Origin: Neptuniibacter halophilus
GTDB lineage: Bacteria > Pseudomonadota > Gammaproteobacteria > Pseudomonadales > Balneatricaceae
Direction of reading: 5' to 3'
Length of the DNA stretch: 64,000 nt
Assembly (NCBI RefSeq): GCF_030295765.1
Contig: NZ_AP027292.1
Span: forward strand, 372,001 to 436,000
Shown here one piece after another: positions 17,249 to 27,600 of the stretch. A program made the translations under genes and the position numbers. Position 1 is the stretch's first letter. Each line of letters starts with the position of its first letter. Below the pieces are notes generated by a model. The model did no database searches, was not told where the DNA came from, and saw only the letters and a program-made list of their open reading frames with translations.

Positions 17249-18682
17249 TTAAGCACCTCTTCGTGGAGATACATATGCATCAAAGAACCCCGGGTTCTCG
17301 AGCATAATCTGCGAGTAAATCTCTACCCCATAGTCGATCCAGTCGCGCAGCAGATCGCAGTAGTGGTAGGACGGTTTCGCAGGATCACCATATTTTGCAT
17401 AGCTTTCGTGATAGCAACCGCCAGAACAGATATTACGGATACGGCAGGTTTCGCAGCCTTTACCGCTACGATCCAGACGCTCCTCAATAAAGCTGGAGAG
17501 CGCCGGTTTATCGATGCCGTTTTCCACATCCCCAAACAGCGGCATATCCGATCCGGTAAAACGGTGACAGAGGTTAAGACCACCCTCTTTATCTACCGCC
17601 AGCAGACCCACACCGGCACCGCAGGGCAGTTGTTTCTTATTGCCTTCGTGCAGGTCGGTCATTAACTGATGCATATTGCCAAAACCGAAGTTTTTGTTTT
17701 GCAGCGCCGCTTCCAGGTACTTTTTACCCAGACGCTTCTGCCCTTCAAACACCTCAGCCATCTCCTCTTCGGAGAGGTTAAAGGCGGCAATATCACCCGA
17801 AGTTACCGGTCCGAATCCGACCTCGGCGAAGCCCAGGTCGTGATAGAGGTGATCAAAGATCGTTTCCACATCGGTGATACCCTTGGTCAGGGTGACACGG
17901 CAACCCACCGGGCGCGCCGTATACCGCGACAGCAGCATATCGACCTTTTTCTTAACCACATCATAAGTACCCTGACCACCGACCGTGATCCGGTTTTTGT
18001 CGTGCATCGCCTTTGGGCCATCCATAGAGATGGTCAGACCAAAACGGTGCTCGTTAAACCAGTCAATCAGATCTTCAGTCAGCAGTGTCGCATTGGTTGT
18101 CAGAGTGAAATCCACCCGGGCTTCCAGATCAGCAAAACGGCGTTCGCAGTACGCCACCACTTCACGGATCAGCGGCATGTTCGACAGCGGTTCCCCGCCG
18201 AAGAAAACAACGTTGTACTGACGCTGATCAGGAGATTCCTTAAGCAGCATCTCAACCGACTGAATCGCCGTATCTACCGACATTTTCAAACCTTCGGAAG
18301 GGGTCGTCAGGTCCTCTTTGTAGCAGTAGGTACAACTCAGGTTGCAGCCGGTGTTAACGTTCAGTACGACCGTGGTTAACGGAAAATTTTCGACCTTTTT
18401 CGGTTCAGGATTGTAGCGTGCAACACCGTTGCTATCGTGGATGATTTCCAGCGACTTGAACTCTTCAAGCAGCTCGAACACATCGCTCGCCGCATAACGG
18501 TCTTCCAGACGCTGTTTGATCATTGGCGCTGTTACTTCACCCTGTTCGCCAAACAGATCAATCACATCCTTACTCATCTCATCCAGTTCGAACAGACCGC
18601 TGGTTGGCACATGAAACAGCATAGTGCGTGACTTCAGGTCCACCAGGTGGATGTTCGGTTTTACCAGAGACAGAGATCCCAT
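17249..18682 (-). CDS. qhpD: QhpD, radical SAM/SPASM enzyme crosslinking QhpC
   Basis: 477-aa radical S-adenosylmethionine protein. The cluster-binding motif is CNLSCTYC (C113, C117, C120), followed by the SAM-binding FFGGEPL segment. The C-terminal SPASM region carries Cys-rich motifs ([29 protein letters not shown]) for auxiliary iron-sulfur clusters. Known role: forms the Cys-to-Asp/Glu thioether bonds in QhpC. The N-terminal 100 residues fit a peptide-recognition segment. Start ATG 18682 (MGSLSLVKP) is preferred over GTG 18688 because GAGG is correctly spaced from it. Gene follows qhpA by 59 bases and precedes qhpC by 4. Confidence 0.95.
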   Translation of the reverse strand: MGSLSLVKPNIHLVDLKSRTMLFHVPTSGLFELDEMSKDVIDLFGEQGEVTAPMIKQRLEDRYAASDVFELLEEFKSLEIIHDSNGVARYNPEPKKVENFPLTTVVLNVNTGCNLSCTYCYKEDLTTPSEGLKMSVDTAIQSVEMLLKESPDQRQYNVVFFGGEPLSNMPLIREVVAYCERRFADLEARVDFTLTTNATLLTEDLIDWFNEHRFGLTISMDGPKAMHDKNRITVGGQGTYDVVKKKVDMLLSRYTARPVGCRVTLTKGITDVETIFDHLYHDLGFAEVGFGPVTSGDIAAFNLSEEEMAEVFEGQKRLGKKYLEAALQNKNFGFGNMHQLMTDLHEGNKKQLPCGAGVGLLAVDKEGGLNLCHRFTGSDMPLFGDVENGIDKPALSSFIEERLDRSGKGCETCRIRNICSGGCYHESYAKYGDPAKPSYHYCDLLRDWIDYGVEIYSQIMLENPGFFDAYVSPRRGA

Positions 18683-18741
18683 ACTCACCTCGTTAATATT
18701 TGTATGCCCTTAGGCTGGTTGAGGTTGCTATCACATTCAGA

Positions 18742-20340
18742 TTACTGAATCAGTTCTTTGACAAAGTCCTGAACGGTTACCATCAGATGTGCCTGACCAC
18801 TCACTGCATCAGCGCCATCTTTGACTGTACCGACAACCGCCAGATTACCCACGTTGTTAGTGGACATCTTACGCTCAGGGTTAAGACCCGCATCACCCGG
18901 TGTAAAGATACCTTTGGCATCGATCGAACCGGCGTATTTCAGGTCATTGTCATGTTCGGCCATCTCATCGAAAGCCTTAAGCGTCCAGCTTGCTGGCAGA
19001 TAACCCAGAGACAGGTCATCTTCAGTGCCCGCTTTACCATCGGCACCCGCGGCATAACCAACGGCGCGATAGATCGCTTTCTGCTTAGGAATCGGACCAC
19101 CATTACCACCGATACGGGCAATGGATTCTGACGGAGTGATCTCAACACGCGCTACGCTGTCATAAACAGCAACCGCACCGGCCAGCGTCTGATCACCGAC
19201 TTTCAGATCGCGCTGACCCATCGCCGCATTGGCTGCAGCCTTCACCTGCACAACCAGACGATCGGCCGACTGGCTGAGCACTTTCTCAACCTTAACACCG
19301 GCACCCAGAGAGACTTTGTCGCTCAGGTTGGCACCCGCGATCACCAGCGTCTGAGTTGCACCCTGCTTCACGGAAGCCGGTGAAACAGAAACCAGCGTGG
19401 CAGCTTTATCCGCTTTAACCGCGGTAACAGAACCACCCATCACATCGTCATTTTTAAGGTACGCACGACCGCTCAGCTGCTTACCGTCTTCAGAGGCCGC
19501 AAACACCTGACGCACGTTACGTCCGTCGATCACGACAGCCGCACGCCATTCGTAACCCGTGAACACCTTAGCACTGCCACTGCCGCTCAGTTTGGAGCCG
19601 TCCGCGTAGTGACCATTGATCAGTACCACGTATTCATCTTTCTGGCTCGGCATCACAGACATGGTCGCGGTGAACTCACCTTTATCCGGCATAAAGCCAG
19701 ACATCGCCCAGTCGCCTTTCAGATCAGCTTTAGGCGCTGCTTTCCAGTCATCCCAGGCTTTAGATTTGAAGGGATAGCCTTCGCCCAGCTTAACGCTGGT
19801 CTCATCCACAGCAATCTGGAACCATGGACGGTCACGATGACCCGCCAGGAATTCAATCGAAGGTACCTGCCCCATATGGAAGTGGACCAGTTTTTCCCAC
19901 TCGTCCTGAGTTCTGCGCTGCAGACCAGAACGGGCGCTGGAGTGACAACCGGTACAGGTGCCTGCCACATGCTCGGGCACATCCTGCTCTACTACGTTCG
20001 GCTCACGTTCCAGAACATAACGCAGACCTGCTGTCTCACTCGGTGCCAGACCCTGATTATCAGCCAGGTACTTAATCAGCACCCGCTCATGCTCAGGAGA
20101 GATATGCAGACCGCGCTGTGACTTCATACGGTTGATGGTCATCTGCCATCCTTCCGGGGTTTTACGCTGCTGGCTGATGCGCGTGAACGGCGCTTCCGCC
20201 TGACCGGTTTCACTGTGGCACAACAGACAGTTTTCCTTGATGATCTGCGGCCCGTCTATCGCCGACGCAGCACTTGCAAACCCCAGAAAAGCTACAGCCC
20301 CGCCAAAGCGTAGAACCCGCTTCATGCTATGATTTTTCAA
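18742..20340 (-). CDS. qhpA: QhpA, dihaem alpha subunit of quinohemoprotein amine dehydrogenase
   Basis: About 532-aa precursor. A signal peptide ends in FASAASA before IDGPQ (residue 27 from the TTG start). Two c-type haem sites, CLLCH (about 38) and CTGCH (about 132), lie in the N-terminal cytochrome domain; the rest is beta-rich, including an IPT/Ig-like segment (TLVSVSPASVKQGATQTLVIAG), as in known alpha subunits. The haems pass electrons from the quinone of QhpC to a periplasmic acceptor. Start: GGGGAG is spaced 8 bases from TTG 20340; ATG 20325 also opens a good signal peptide but lacks a ribosome site, and GTG 20349 is too close to it. First gene of qhpADCB-FEG. Confidence 0.94.
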   Translation of the reverse strand: MKNHSMKRVLRFGGAVAFLGFASAASAIDGPQIIKENCLLCHSETGQAEAPFTRISQQRKTPEGWQMTINRMKSQRGLHISPEHERVLIKYLADNQGLAPSETAGLRYVLEREPNVVEQDVPEHVAGTCTGCHSSARSGLQRRTQDEWEKLVHFHMGQVPSIEFLAGHRDRPWFQIAVDETSVKLGEGYPFKSKAWDDWKAAPKADLKGDWAMSGFMPDKGEFTATMSVMPSQKDEYVVLINGHYADGSKLSGSGSAKVFTGYEWRAAVVIDGRNVRQVFAASEDGKQLSGRAYLKNDDVMGGSVTAVKADKAATLVSVSPASVKQGATQTLVIAGANLSDKVSLGAGVKVEKVLSQSADRLVVQVKAAANAAMGQRDLKVGDQTLAGAVAVYDSVARVEITPSESIARIGGNGGPIPKQKAIYRAVGYAAGADGKAGTEDDLSLGYLPASWTLKAFDEMAEHDNDLKYAGSIDAKGIFTPGDAGLNPERKMSTNNVGNLAVVGTVKDGADAVSGQAHLMVTVQDFVKELIQ

Positions 20341-20414
20341 GACTATCACTCCCCACTTTTTGGTGATCCTTTGTTATATAGCAAACATCCTGCGGCTTAT
20401 CCGGCGGATGTTCA

Positions 20415-20679
20415 GGAACCTGCGAACAAGTCGTGTAGGCACTCTGGCTCCAGTGATGGTTCACAATCAAGGAAGTATTTTGCAGTAATGTCTGGACCTT
20501 ACAAAAAATACTGACACCGAGTGTGAATCATCACTGAAGCCCCGCAGGGCAAGCCCTGCAGCCTGTATCTGCGGTGTTGCAGCTCTTGTTAAGGACTACG
20601 GCCATTAACGGCGAACTGCGCCTTGCATCTACAGGCTTCAGGGCTTGCAGAGCACTAACAGGACTTATTCGCAGATTCC
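20415..20679. mobile_element. 265-base miniature inverted-repeat element upstream of qhpA
   Basis: Ends are GGAACCTGCGAACAAGTC (20415-20432) and, in complement, GGAATCTGCGAATAAGTC (20679-20662); the similarity runs on through TGT-AG-GC-CTCTG for about 32 bases. Two further inverted pairs are nested inside: CAGTGATGGTTCAC (20451-20464) with 20523-20536, and GCAAGCCCTGCAGCCTGTA (20549-20567) with 20630-20648. No gene inside and no clear target duplication. Arms recur at 6948-6998 and 61379-61431. It looks like a non-autonomous element mobilised by an insertion sequence elsewhere in the genome (inference). Confidence 0.7.
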
Positions 20680-20901
20680 CTTGTTTGGGTATGCCCAAAG
20701 TACGCCAATGATGTAAATGAAGTACCGGGCAGATGTGTTGTTTTGTCGGCTTATGTAACAAACTGTAACAATCGATCATTCAAAAATCATAAGCTAATGA
20801 AATAAAAAGAGTATTTAATTATCGCACCCCGTTACACCGAATACTTTTCATGCCCTGAAGCGGTTGCTAGACTGGAATCAAACCCTTGCTGATGAACCCC
20901 T
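20680..20901. promoter_or_regulatory. regulatory region between qhpA and the response regulator gene
   Basis: Non-coding stretch left between the miniature element and the regulator gene. It holds the GTAAC direct repeat at 20755-20769 and AT-rich sequence (20775-20825). The qhpA promoter must lie either here, reading through the element, or within or to the left of the element; I cannot point to convincing -35/-10 hexamers. Confidence 0.4.
20755..20769 (+). promoter_or_regulatory. GTAAC direct-repeat operator at the qhp/regulator divide
   Basis: GTAAC at 20755-20759 and 20765-20769, period 10, preceded by TTAT. Read toward qhpA it is GTTAC-N5-GTTAC. It lies 133 bases before the response regulator start and about 415 bases upstream of qhpA, with the inverted-repeat element in between. 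Confidence 0.5.
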
Positions 20902-21633
20902 ATGAATCAGAATGCCAATACCCCTTACCGCATCCTTATCGTTGAAGACGATCTGGCCTCCCGCTCGTTGCTGTCCAGTTACCTGAGCAAAGAGGGTTAC
21001 AGCGTCAGTGAAACAGAGCAGGCGGACGATCTCAGTACGCGGGTACAGAATGAACGGATCGATCTGGTTCTGCTGGATATCAACCTGCCCGGAAAAGATG
21101 GCCTGACCCTGACCCGGGAACTGCGTTCCGTCTCCAGCGTCGGCATCATTCTGGTGACCAGTAAGGGCGACGAAATAGACCGTATCGTGGGTCTGGAGCT
21201 GGGCGCAGATGACTATGTCAGCAAACCCTTCAATCCACGAGAGTTGCTGGTTCGGGCAAAAAACCTGCTGTGGCGGGTCCGGGACAGCCAGCAGGCCCGC
21301 GCCAGCGAGAACAGCAACAGCCAGCAATGGTTGTTTGAAGGCTGGAGCCTGAACGCCAACAAACGCCTGCTGACCGACCCTCAGGGGGTCAGCGAGCGCC
21401 TGCCGGAGGGAGAGTTCAAACTGCTCTCCTGCCTGCTGGCGACACCCGGCGCCATCCTTTCCCGTGACCAGCTAATGGACGCGATCCATGACCGGGAGTG
21501 GACCCCTAACGATCGCTCAGTGGATGTCATGGTCGGCCGCCTGCGGCGTAAGCTGGGTGATAACCCGGCTAACCCCCACTTTATTCTCACCGCTCACGGT
21601 GCCGGATACATGTTTGCCGGTGAGGTCAGTTGA
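20902..21633 (+). CDS. OmpR-family response regulator, probable controller of the amine cluster
   Basis: 243-aa regulator: receiver domain (VEDD at 14-17, phospho-acceptor Asp59 in LVLLDINLPG, conserved Lys in YVSKPFNP) and a C-terminal winged helix of the OmpR/PhoB type (LLSCLLATPGAILSRDQLMD; DRSVDVMVGRLRRKLG). The stop codon nearly touches the hybrid kinase gene, so the two form an operon and a two-component pair. It is divergent from the qhp operon, where Paracoccus carries an AraC-type activator (QhpR). OmpR-family proteins bind tandem direct repeats, and such a repeat (period 10) lies in front of this gene and of three other catabolic units. Regulation of qhp is inference. Confidence 0.9.
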   Translation: MNQNANTPYRILIVEDDLASRSLLSSYLSKEGYSVSETEQADDLSTRVQNERIDLVLLDINLPGKDGLTLTRELRSVSSVGIILVTSKGDEIDRIVGLELGADDYVSKPFNPRELLVRAKNLLWRVRDSQQARASENSNSQQWLFEGWSLNANKRLLTDPQGVSERLPEGEFKLLSCLLATPGAILSRDQLMDAIHDREWTPNDRSVDVMVGRLRRKLGDNPANPHFILTAHGAGYMFAGEVS

Positions 21634-21635
21634 GC

Positions 21636-24600
21636 ATGGTCACAGACCGGCTTCGGTTCACGGAAAGACTGCACAAAGGAAAACATAGCCGCATCTCCCG
21701 CGGCAGCATTGAACGGGCTGGCGGCCAGCAGTTTCCGGTGATCATCAAACAACTGGCGCGCAGCGAACTGAATAAAACCGGTAATCTCCGGCTCAGCCAT
21801 GAATTCAGCATCCTCAGCCAGCTTGATCTGGAGGTTATCTGCAAGCCACTGGAGTTGCGCCAGAGCGAACAGGGCAATCAGATCCTGTTTCAGGACGCCG
21901 GATCGCTCAGCCTGCGCCGCTGGCTCAGCCTGCAACGCCCTGACTTCCGGCAGCGACTGAGCGCTGCACTGAATATCGCCCGCGCGCTGGGTCAGATCCA
22001 CGAGGCCGGCATTATTCATAAACAGATCAGCCCGGACAATCTGCTGATCGATCCGGAAACCCTGCAGATCAGGATCATCGATTTCAGTCTGAGCTCCCGC
22101 CTGCAACGGGAACACCCGGTATCCCTGGCGGCGATCAGCAGCAAGCAGGATCTGGCCTACATCGCCCCGGAGCAGACCGGGCGAATTAACCGGGTGATCG
22201 ACTATCGCAGCGACTATTACGGGCTCGGTGCCACCTTCTACGAGATGTTCACCGGTGCCCCGCCGTTTCAGAGCGAAGACAGCCTGGAACTGATCCACTG
22301 CCATCTGGCCCGCCAACCGGTCGAGCCCTATATCCAGAACACAGATCTGCCGGAACCCCTGTCCCAGATCATTATGAAGTTGCTGGCCAAAGATGCCGGA
22401 CAGCGCTATCAATCCTGCCTGGGTCTGTGTAAAGACCTGCAGGCCGTCGAAACTATGAACGCCAGCCAGAAGCGCGGCCCCTTCGCTCTGGGTAAAGAAG
22501 ATATATCGGAACGCTTTGAACTGCCGCAGAAACTCTATGGCCGGGAGTTTACGGTTAACGCGCTGAAAAGCAGCTTTGATGCGATTACCCGTGGCCGCCA
22601 GTCACTGACCCTGATCACCGGCTATGCCGGGATCGGGAAATCCAGTCTGGCCCATGAGATTCGCCAGTACATTACCCAGCACCACGGTTTTTTCGCTGCG
22701 GGCAAGTTCGATCAGTATCACCGCAACCGCCCCTACTCGGCGATCTATCAGGCCCTGCAGATACTGATCCGCCAGTTACTCACCGAGTCCGATGACCGTA
22801 TTCAGCAGTGGCGTGACGATCTGCTCAAAGCCACCGGCAGCAATGCACAGGTTCTGTTTCGCCTGATCCCGGAACTGGAACTGATACTGGGTAAGCAGCC
22901 CACTGCACCGAAACTGCCACCGTCCGAGGAGCAGCACCGTTTCTCCCACGTCATCCGGCAGATTCTCAAAGTATTCGCTACCGCTGCGCATCCGCTGGTC
23001 TTGTTTTTTGATGACCTGCACTGGGCCGATCTCTCATCCCTAAAACTGCTGAGTAAACTTTCACATAACCCGCAGCACCCCTATCTGCTGATTATCGGCA
23101 GCTACCGGGATCAGGATTTCAGCAGCAACCACCCGTTCAAACTGGCGATTGAGCATCTGAAACAGGCCCCGGTAGAGGTACAGCAGCTGGAGATTCACCC
23201 GCTGCAGCTTGAGGACATCACCCAACTGGTGATGGATACACTGGGCCAACCGCGTCATCGATGTGCCGAACTGGCCCGGATCTGCATCCAGAAAACCCGC
23301 GGTAACCCCTTCTTTCTTAACCAGTTCCTGCTCGATCTTTATGATAAGGGGCTGATCAGCTTCCAGAACAATGGCTGGACCTGGGATGACCAGCAGATTC
23401 GCGAATGCGAGATCAGCAACAGCGTTATCGACTTTATGGTTGATAAGCTACAGAGGCTTTCCAGTCAGGCACTGCGGGTACTTAAGGTCGCCGCCTGTAT
23501 CGGCAACCCGGTGCCCCTGCATATTCTCTCCCGGGTGTGTCGACTGAATGCGGTTGAGACCGCAGATAACCTCTGGCAGGCCCTGACCGAAGGCCTGCTG
23601 CTACCGCTGGGTAACAGTCACCTTTACGACCCGGCTTCTGAGCCGGAAAAAATCCTCTATCGCTTTGTGCATGACCGGGTTCAGCAGGCCGCATACTCAC
23701 TGATCAGCCCGGATGAACTGGCCCCGCTGCACTATCAGATCGGTCAGGAGCTCAAAGCCAGCCTGCCGATCGCCGAACTGGGCCGCCGCCTGTTTGACGT
23801 AACCAATCATCTGAATCAGTCACAATCCCTCATCAGCAGCGATAAAGAGCGCACGGAGCTGGCCCGGCTGAACCTGAAAACAGGCATCCGCGCCAAGGAG
23901 TCAGCCGCATTCGAATCTGCGTTTGAGTATTTCACTCAGGGGCTCTCACTGCTGCCCGCCCGAAACGAACCGGGCGCCCTGTTGAGAGACCTGCAGAAAC
24001 ACGCCGCCGAAACCGCCTATATCCGGGCCGATTTTGAATTTCTGGACCGACTGCTGAGCGAAGCAATCCCCAATGCTGAGACCCTGCCCCAGAAGAGCCA
24101 GCTAGAGGAGCTGCGAATCCACGCACTGGTGGCGCAAAATCAGTTTTCTGAAGCGCTGCGGGTCGCCATCCGACTGCTGCAACAGTTAAAAACCCCGCTG
24201 CCGCTGCTGCCATCGCCAAAGAGTATCGCCCTCAACCGGGTTAAGCTCAGCCTGCTGCTGCAACGCTACTCCGATAAACGCATCCTCAGCCTGCCCATAA
24301 TTACCGATCCCACCCGGCTCGCCGCCATGTCGTTACTGGCGAATATGTTTGGCGTGGTGAAGTTTTCCAGCTCAGGTCTGCGTCCTCTGGTTATGGCAAA
24401 AGAGGTTGAGCTGACGCTGCGCCACGGACTCAGTGACGAGTCTCCCATGGCTTTTGCCGGTTACGCCGGGATACTCTGCGGCAAATATGGCCAGATTCCA
24501 CAAGGCCTGCGTCTGGGCCATCTGGCAATAGAACTGAGCCAGCAACTGGGCAATCCCCGGGAGCACCAGACCCAATACCTCTACAACGCCTATGTACGGC

Positions 24601-27600
24601 ACTTTAAAGATCCGCTTCGCATCTGCGCTGACAGCCTGTTTGATTACCATATCAAAGCGCTGGAAGGGGGTGATATCGAGTGGAGCGCCTACCTGCTGGC
24701 CGCTTACTCCCAGTATGAGTTTGCCCTGAACGGCAATCTGCGCAGTTTTGCCCAGTCGCTGAAACAGTATGTTCTGCAACTGCGTGAATCCGGGCAGCAG
24801 CAATCGCTGGATTATACCCTGATGACCCAGCAGACCGTGGATACCCTGACCGGGCCTTCACCAGCCGGGCTGGATGGCGCCTTTTATAACGAAGCACAGA
24901 TGCTGGAAGAGTACCGCAGCAACAATCACCGAACAGCGATCTGCCTGCATTATCATTACAAGGGCCTGCTCGCGTTTATCTATCAGGATTACACTGAAGC
25001 GGAAACCTGTTTTGCTGAAGCCAGCGCCTATGCCCCCTATATCAGCGGCACCTATACCGCTCCGCAGCTGCATTTTTTCGCCACCCTGAACAGTCTGATG
25101 CTGCTGGAGCAGACCAGCGTACTGGAGCACCCGGCCACCCTGAAGCGAGCGCGACGCTACCTGAAACAGACCGGGAAACTCTGCCGCTATGCGCCGGAAA
25201 ATCACCGCCACCACTATCTGCTGGTGAAAGCGATGCTGCTCACCTGTGAAGGCCGTTACAGCAGCGCCATCGATCTGTTTGATCAGGCCAGCAGCCATGC
25301 GCAGAAACAGCAGTTTACACTCGATCATGCCATCTGCCTGGAACTCACCGGACACTGCTACCGTCTGTGGCAGAAAGAACCCCTGTTCCAGCATTACCTT
25401 AACCAGGCTCATCAGGTTTATGCTGACTGGGGCGCGAAAAGCAAAACCCGACAACTGGAGCAGCGCTTCAGTTTTATCAATCCGGACCCGCTACTGCCGA
25501 CAGAAACGAATCATAATCTGGCCGAGCGTGACGATCACCTGAGCCACCACAGTTACGATATCGCTTCGGTCATTAAAGCCTCACAGGCGATCTCTGACGA
25601 GATTATGCTGGAACCCCTGATCTCCACCCTGCTCAGGCTGGCCATCGTCAATGCCGGGGCACAGCGCGCTGTCCTGCTGATGAACCACGACAGTCTGGTG
25701 CTCTCAGCAGAAACCATGATCGATCAGGAGACCCGATTCTTTCAGGAGATGCCGCTGAACCGGGCCGTAGAAATCTTACCCACCAGCATCATCCACTACG
25801 TCGCCCGCACCAAGGAAAACGTAGTGCTTGGCAATGCCAGTGCCCATGAGATGTTCCAGCAGGACAGCTATATCCGGGACGTGCGCCCGTTATCATTACT
25901 GGCGCTACCGATCCTCTACCACGGCGAACTGACCGCCATCATCTATCTGGAAAACAACCAGAGCAGTGACGTTTTCAATCGTGACCGGCTGGAAACCTTG
26001 CAGATACTCGCGTCTCAGGCAGCGATCTCCATCGAAAATGCCAAGCTCTACCAGAGTCTGGAACAATCCGAGCACGACTTTAAATCCCTGTTCCTGAACG
26101 CCGTTGAGGGGATCTTCCGAACCACGCCACGAGGGCAGTTTATCTCCGCCAACCCGGCACTGGCGGCCCTGCTCGGTTTCCAGACCATGGATGAGTTCCA
26201 CAGCAATATCAGCGACATCACCAAACAATGCTTCTTCGATGATGATGAGCGTGATGAATGCCTGCAGAAGCTGGACCGGGAACACAAGGTAGTTAACTTT
26301 GAAACCCGCTGGCGCACCAAATCCGGGGAGCCGCTGTTTGTTTCCATCTCCGCCCGCAAGGTGATCGATGCCAACGGACAGATTCAGTACTACGAAGGCT
26401 CCCTGACCGATATTGGCGAGCGAAAAGCCAAGGAAGCCGCCGAGCAGGCACGGCACGAAGCTGAGGCCGAAAATGAGGCTAAATCCCTGTTCCTCGCCAC
26501 CATGAGCCACGAGATCCGCACCCCGATGAACGGCATCCTCGGCATGGCACAACTGATGAAAAAGGGTCAACTCAGTCAGGCGCAGAGCGAACAGGTAGAA
26601 ACCATCTACAACGCGGGTCAGTCCCTGCTGGCGATCCTGAACAATATTCTCGACTACTCCAAGGTCGAATCAGGCCAGCTTGAACTGGAACAGAAACCGT
26701 TCTGGCTGCAACAGGTGCTCGACGAAACCTACAACCTGTTCCTGCCGGTTGCGCAGGAGAAATCCCTGCAGATAGTCCCGGCGATCGATCGCAGCCTGCC
26801 TCCCCTGCTGGGCGATAAGCGCCTGCTGAATCAGATCCTGATGAACCTCTGCTCCAACGCTCTGAAGTTCACCCATCAGGGCTATATCCGGATTCAGGCC
26901 CGGGGAGAAACGCTTCAGGATAACCGGGTCAAAGTGCATTTCAGCATAGAAGATACCGGCATCGGTATTGCCGATCAGGCCAAAGCAAAAATATTCCAGC
27001 ACTTCACTCAGGCAGACAGCTCCATTACCCGCCGCTACGGTGGCACCGGGCTGGGTCTGGCGATCACCAAGCAGATTATCGAACAGCAGGGCGGGCGGAT
27101 CGGCTTTGACAGCGAAGAATCCAGTGGTACCACGTTCTGGTTTGAACTCACCTACCCGATCGCCTCTGAAGCACCGCAGCAACTTCAGGAAGAACAGCCA
27201 CTTACCGGCCGACAGGCGCTGGATATCCTGCTGGTTGAAGACACCCCGGTGAACCAACAGGTTACACAGGGGCTGCTGCAAAGCGACGGCCACCGGGTCA
27301 GCATCGCCGACGACGGCTTTACCGCCCTGTCGATGCATAACGATCATGATTACGACCTGATCCTGATGGATATTCACCTGCCGGATATGGATGGCGTGGA
27401 GACAACCCGCCGTATCCGCCAGCACCCGGACCCGGATAAAGCCAGCGTCAAGGTTATCGCCCTGACCGCCTCCGTTACTCCCCATGAGATCGAGAGTTAT
27501 CTGGCCGCAGGCATGGATGGCGTGCTGGCGAAACCGATCCAGTATCAGGAGTTGCAGGCACTGCTGCTGCGACAACAACCCGGCACTACCATTGAGCAAC

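Noticed and set aside
20411..20684. Target-site duplication flanking the 265-base inverted-repeat element
   Set aside because: The bases next to the two ends (TTCA and CTTG) do not match; none claimed.
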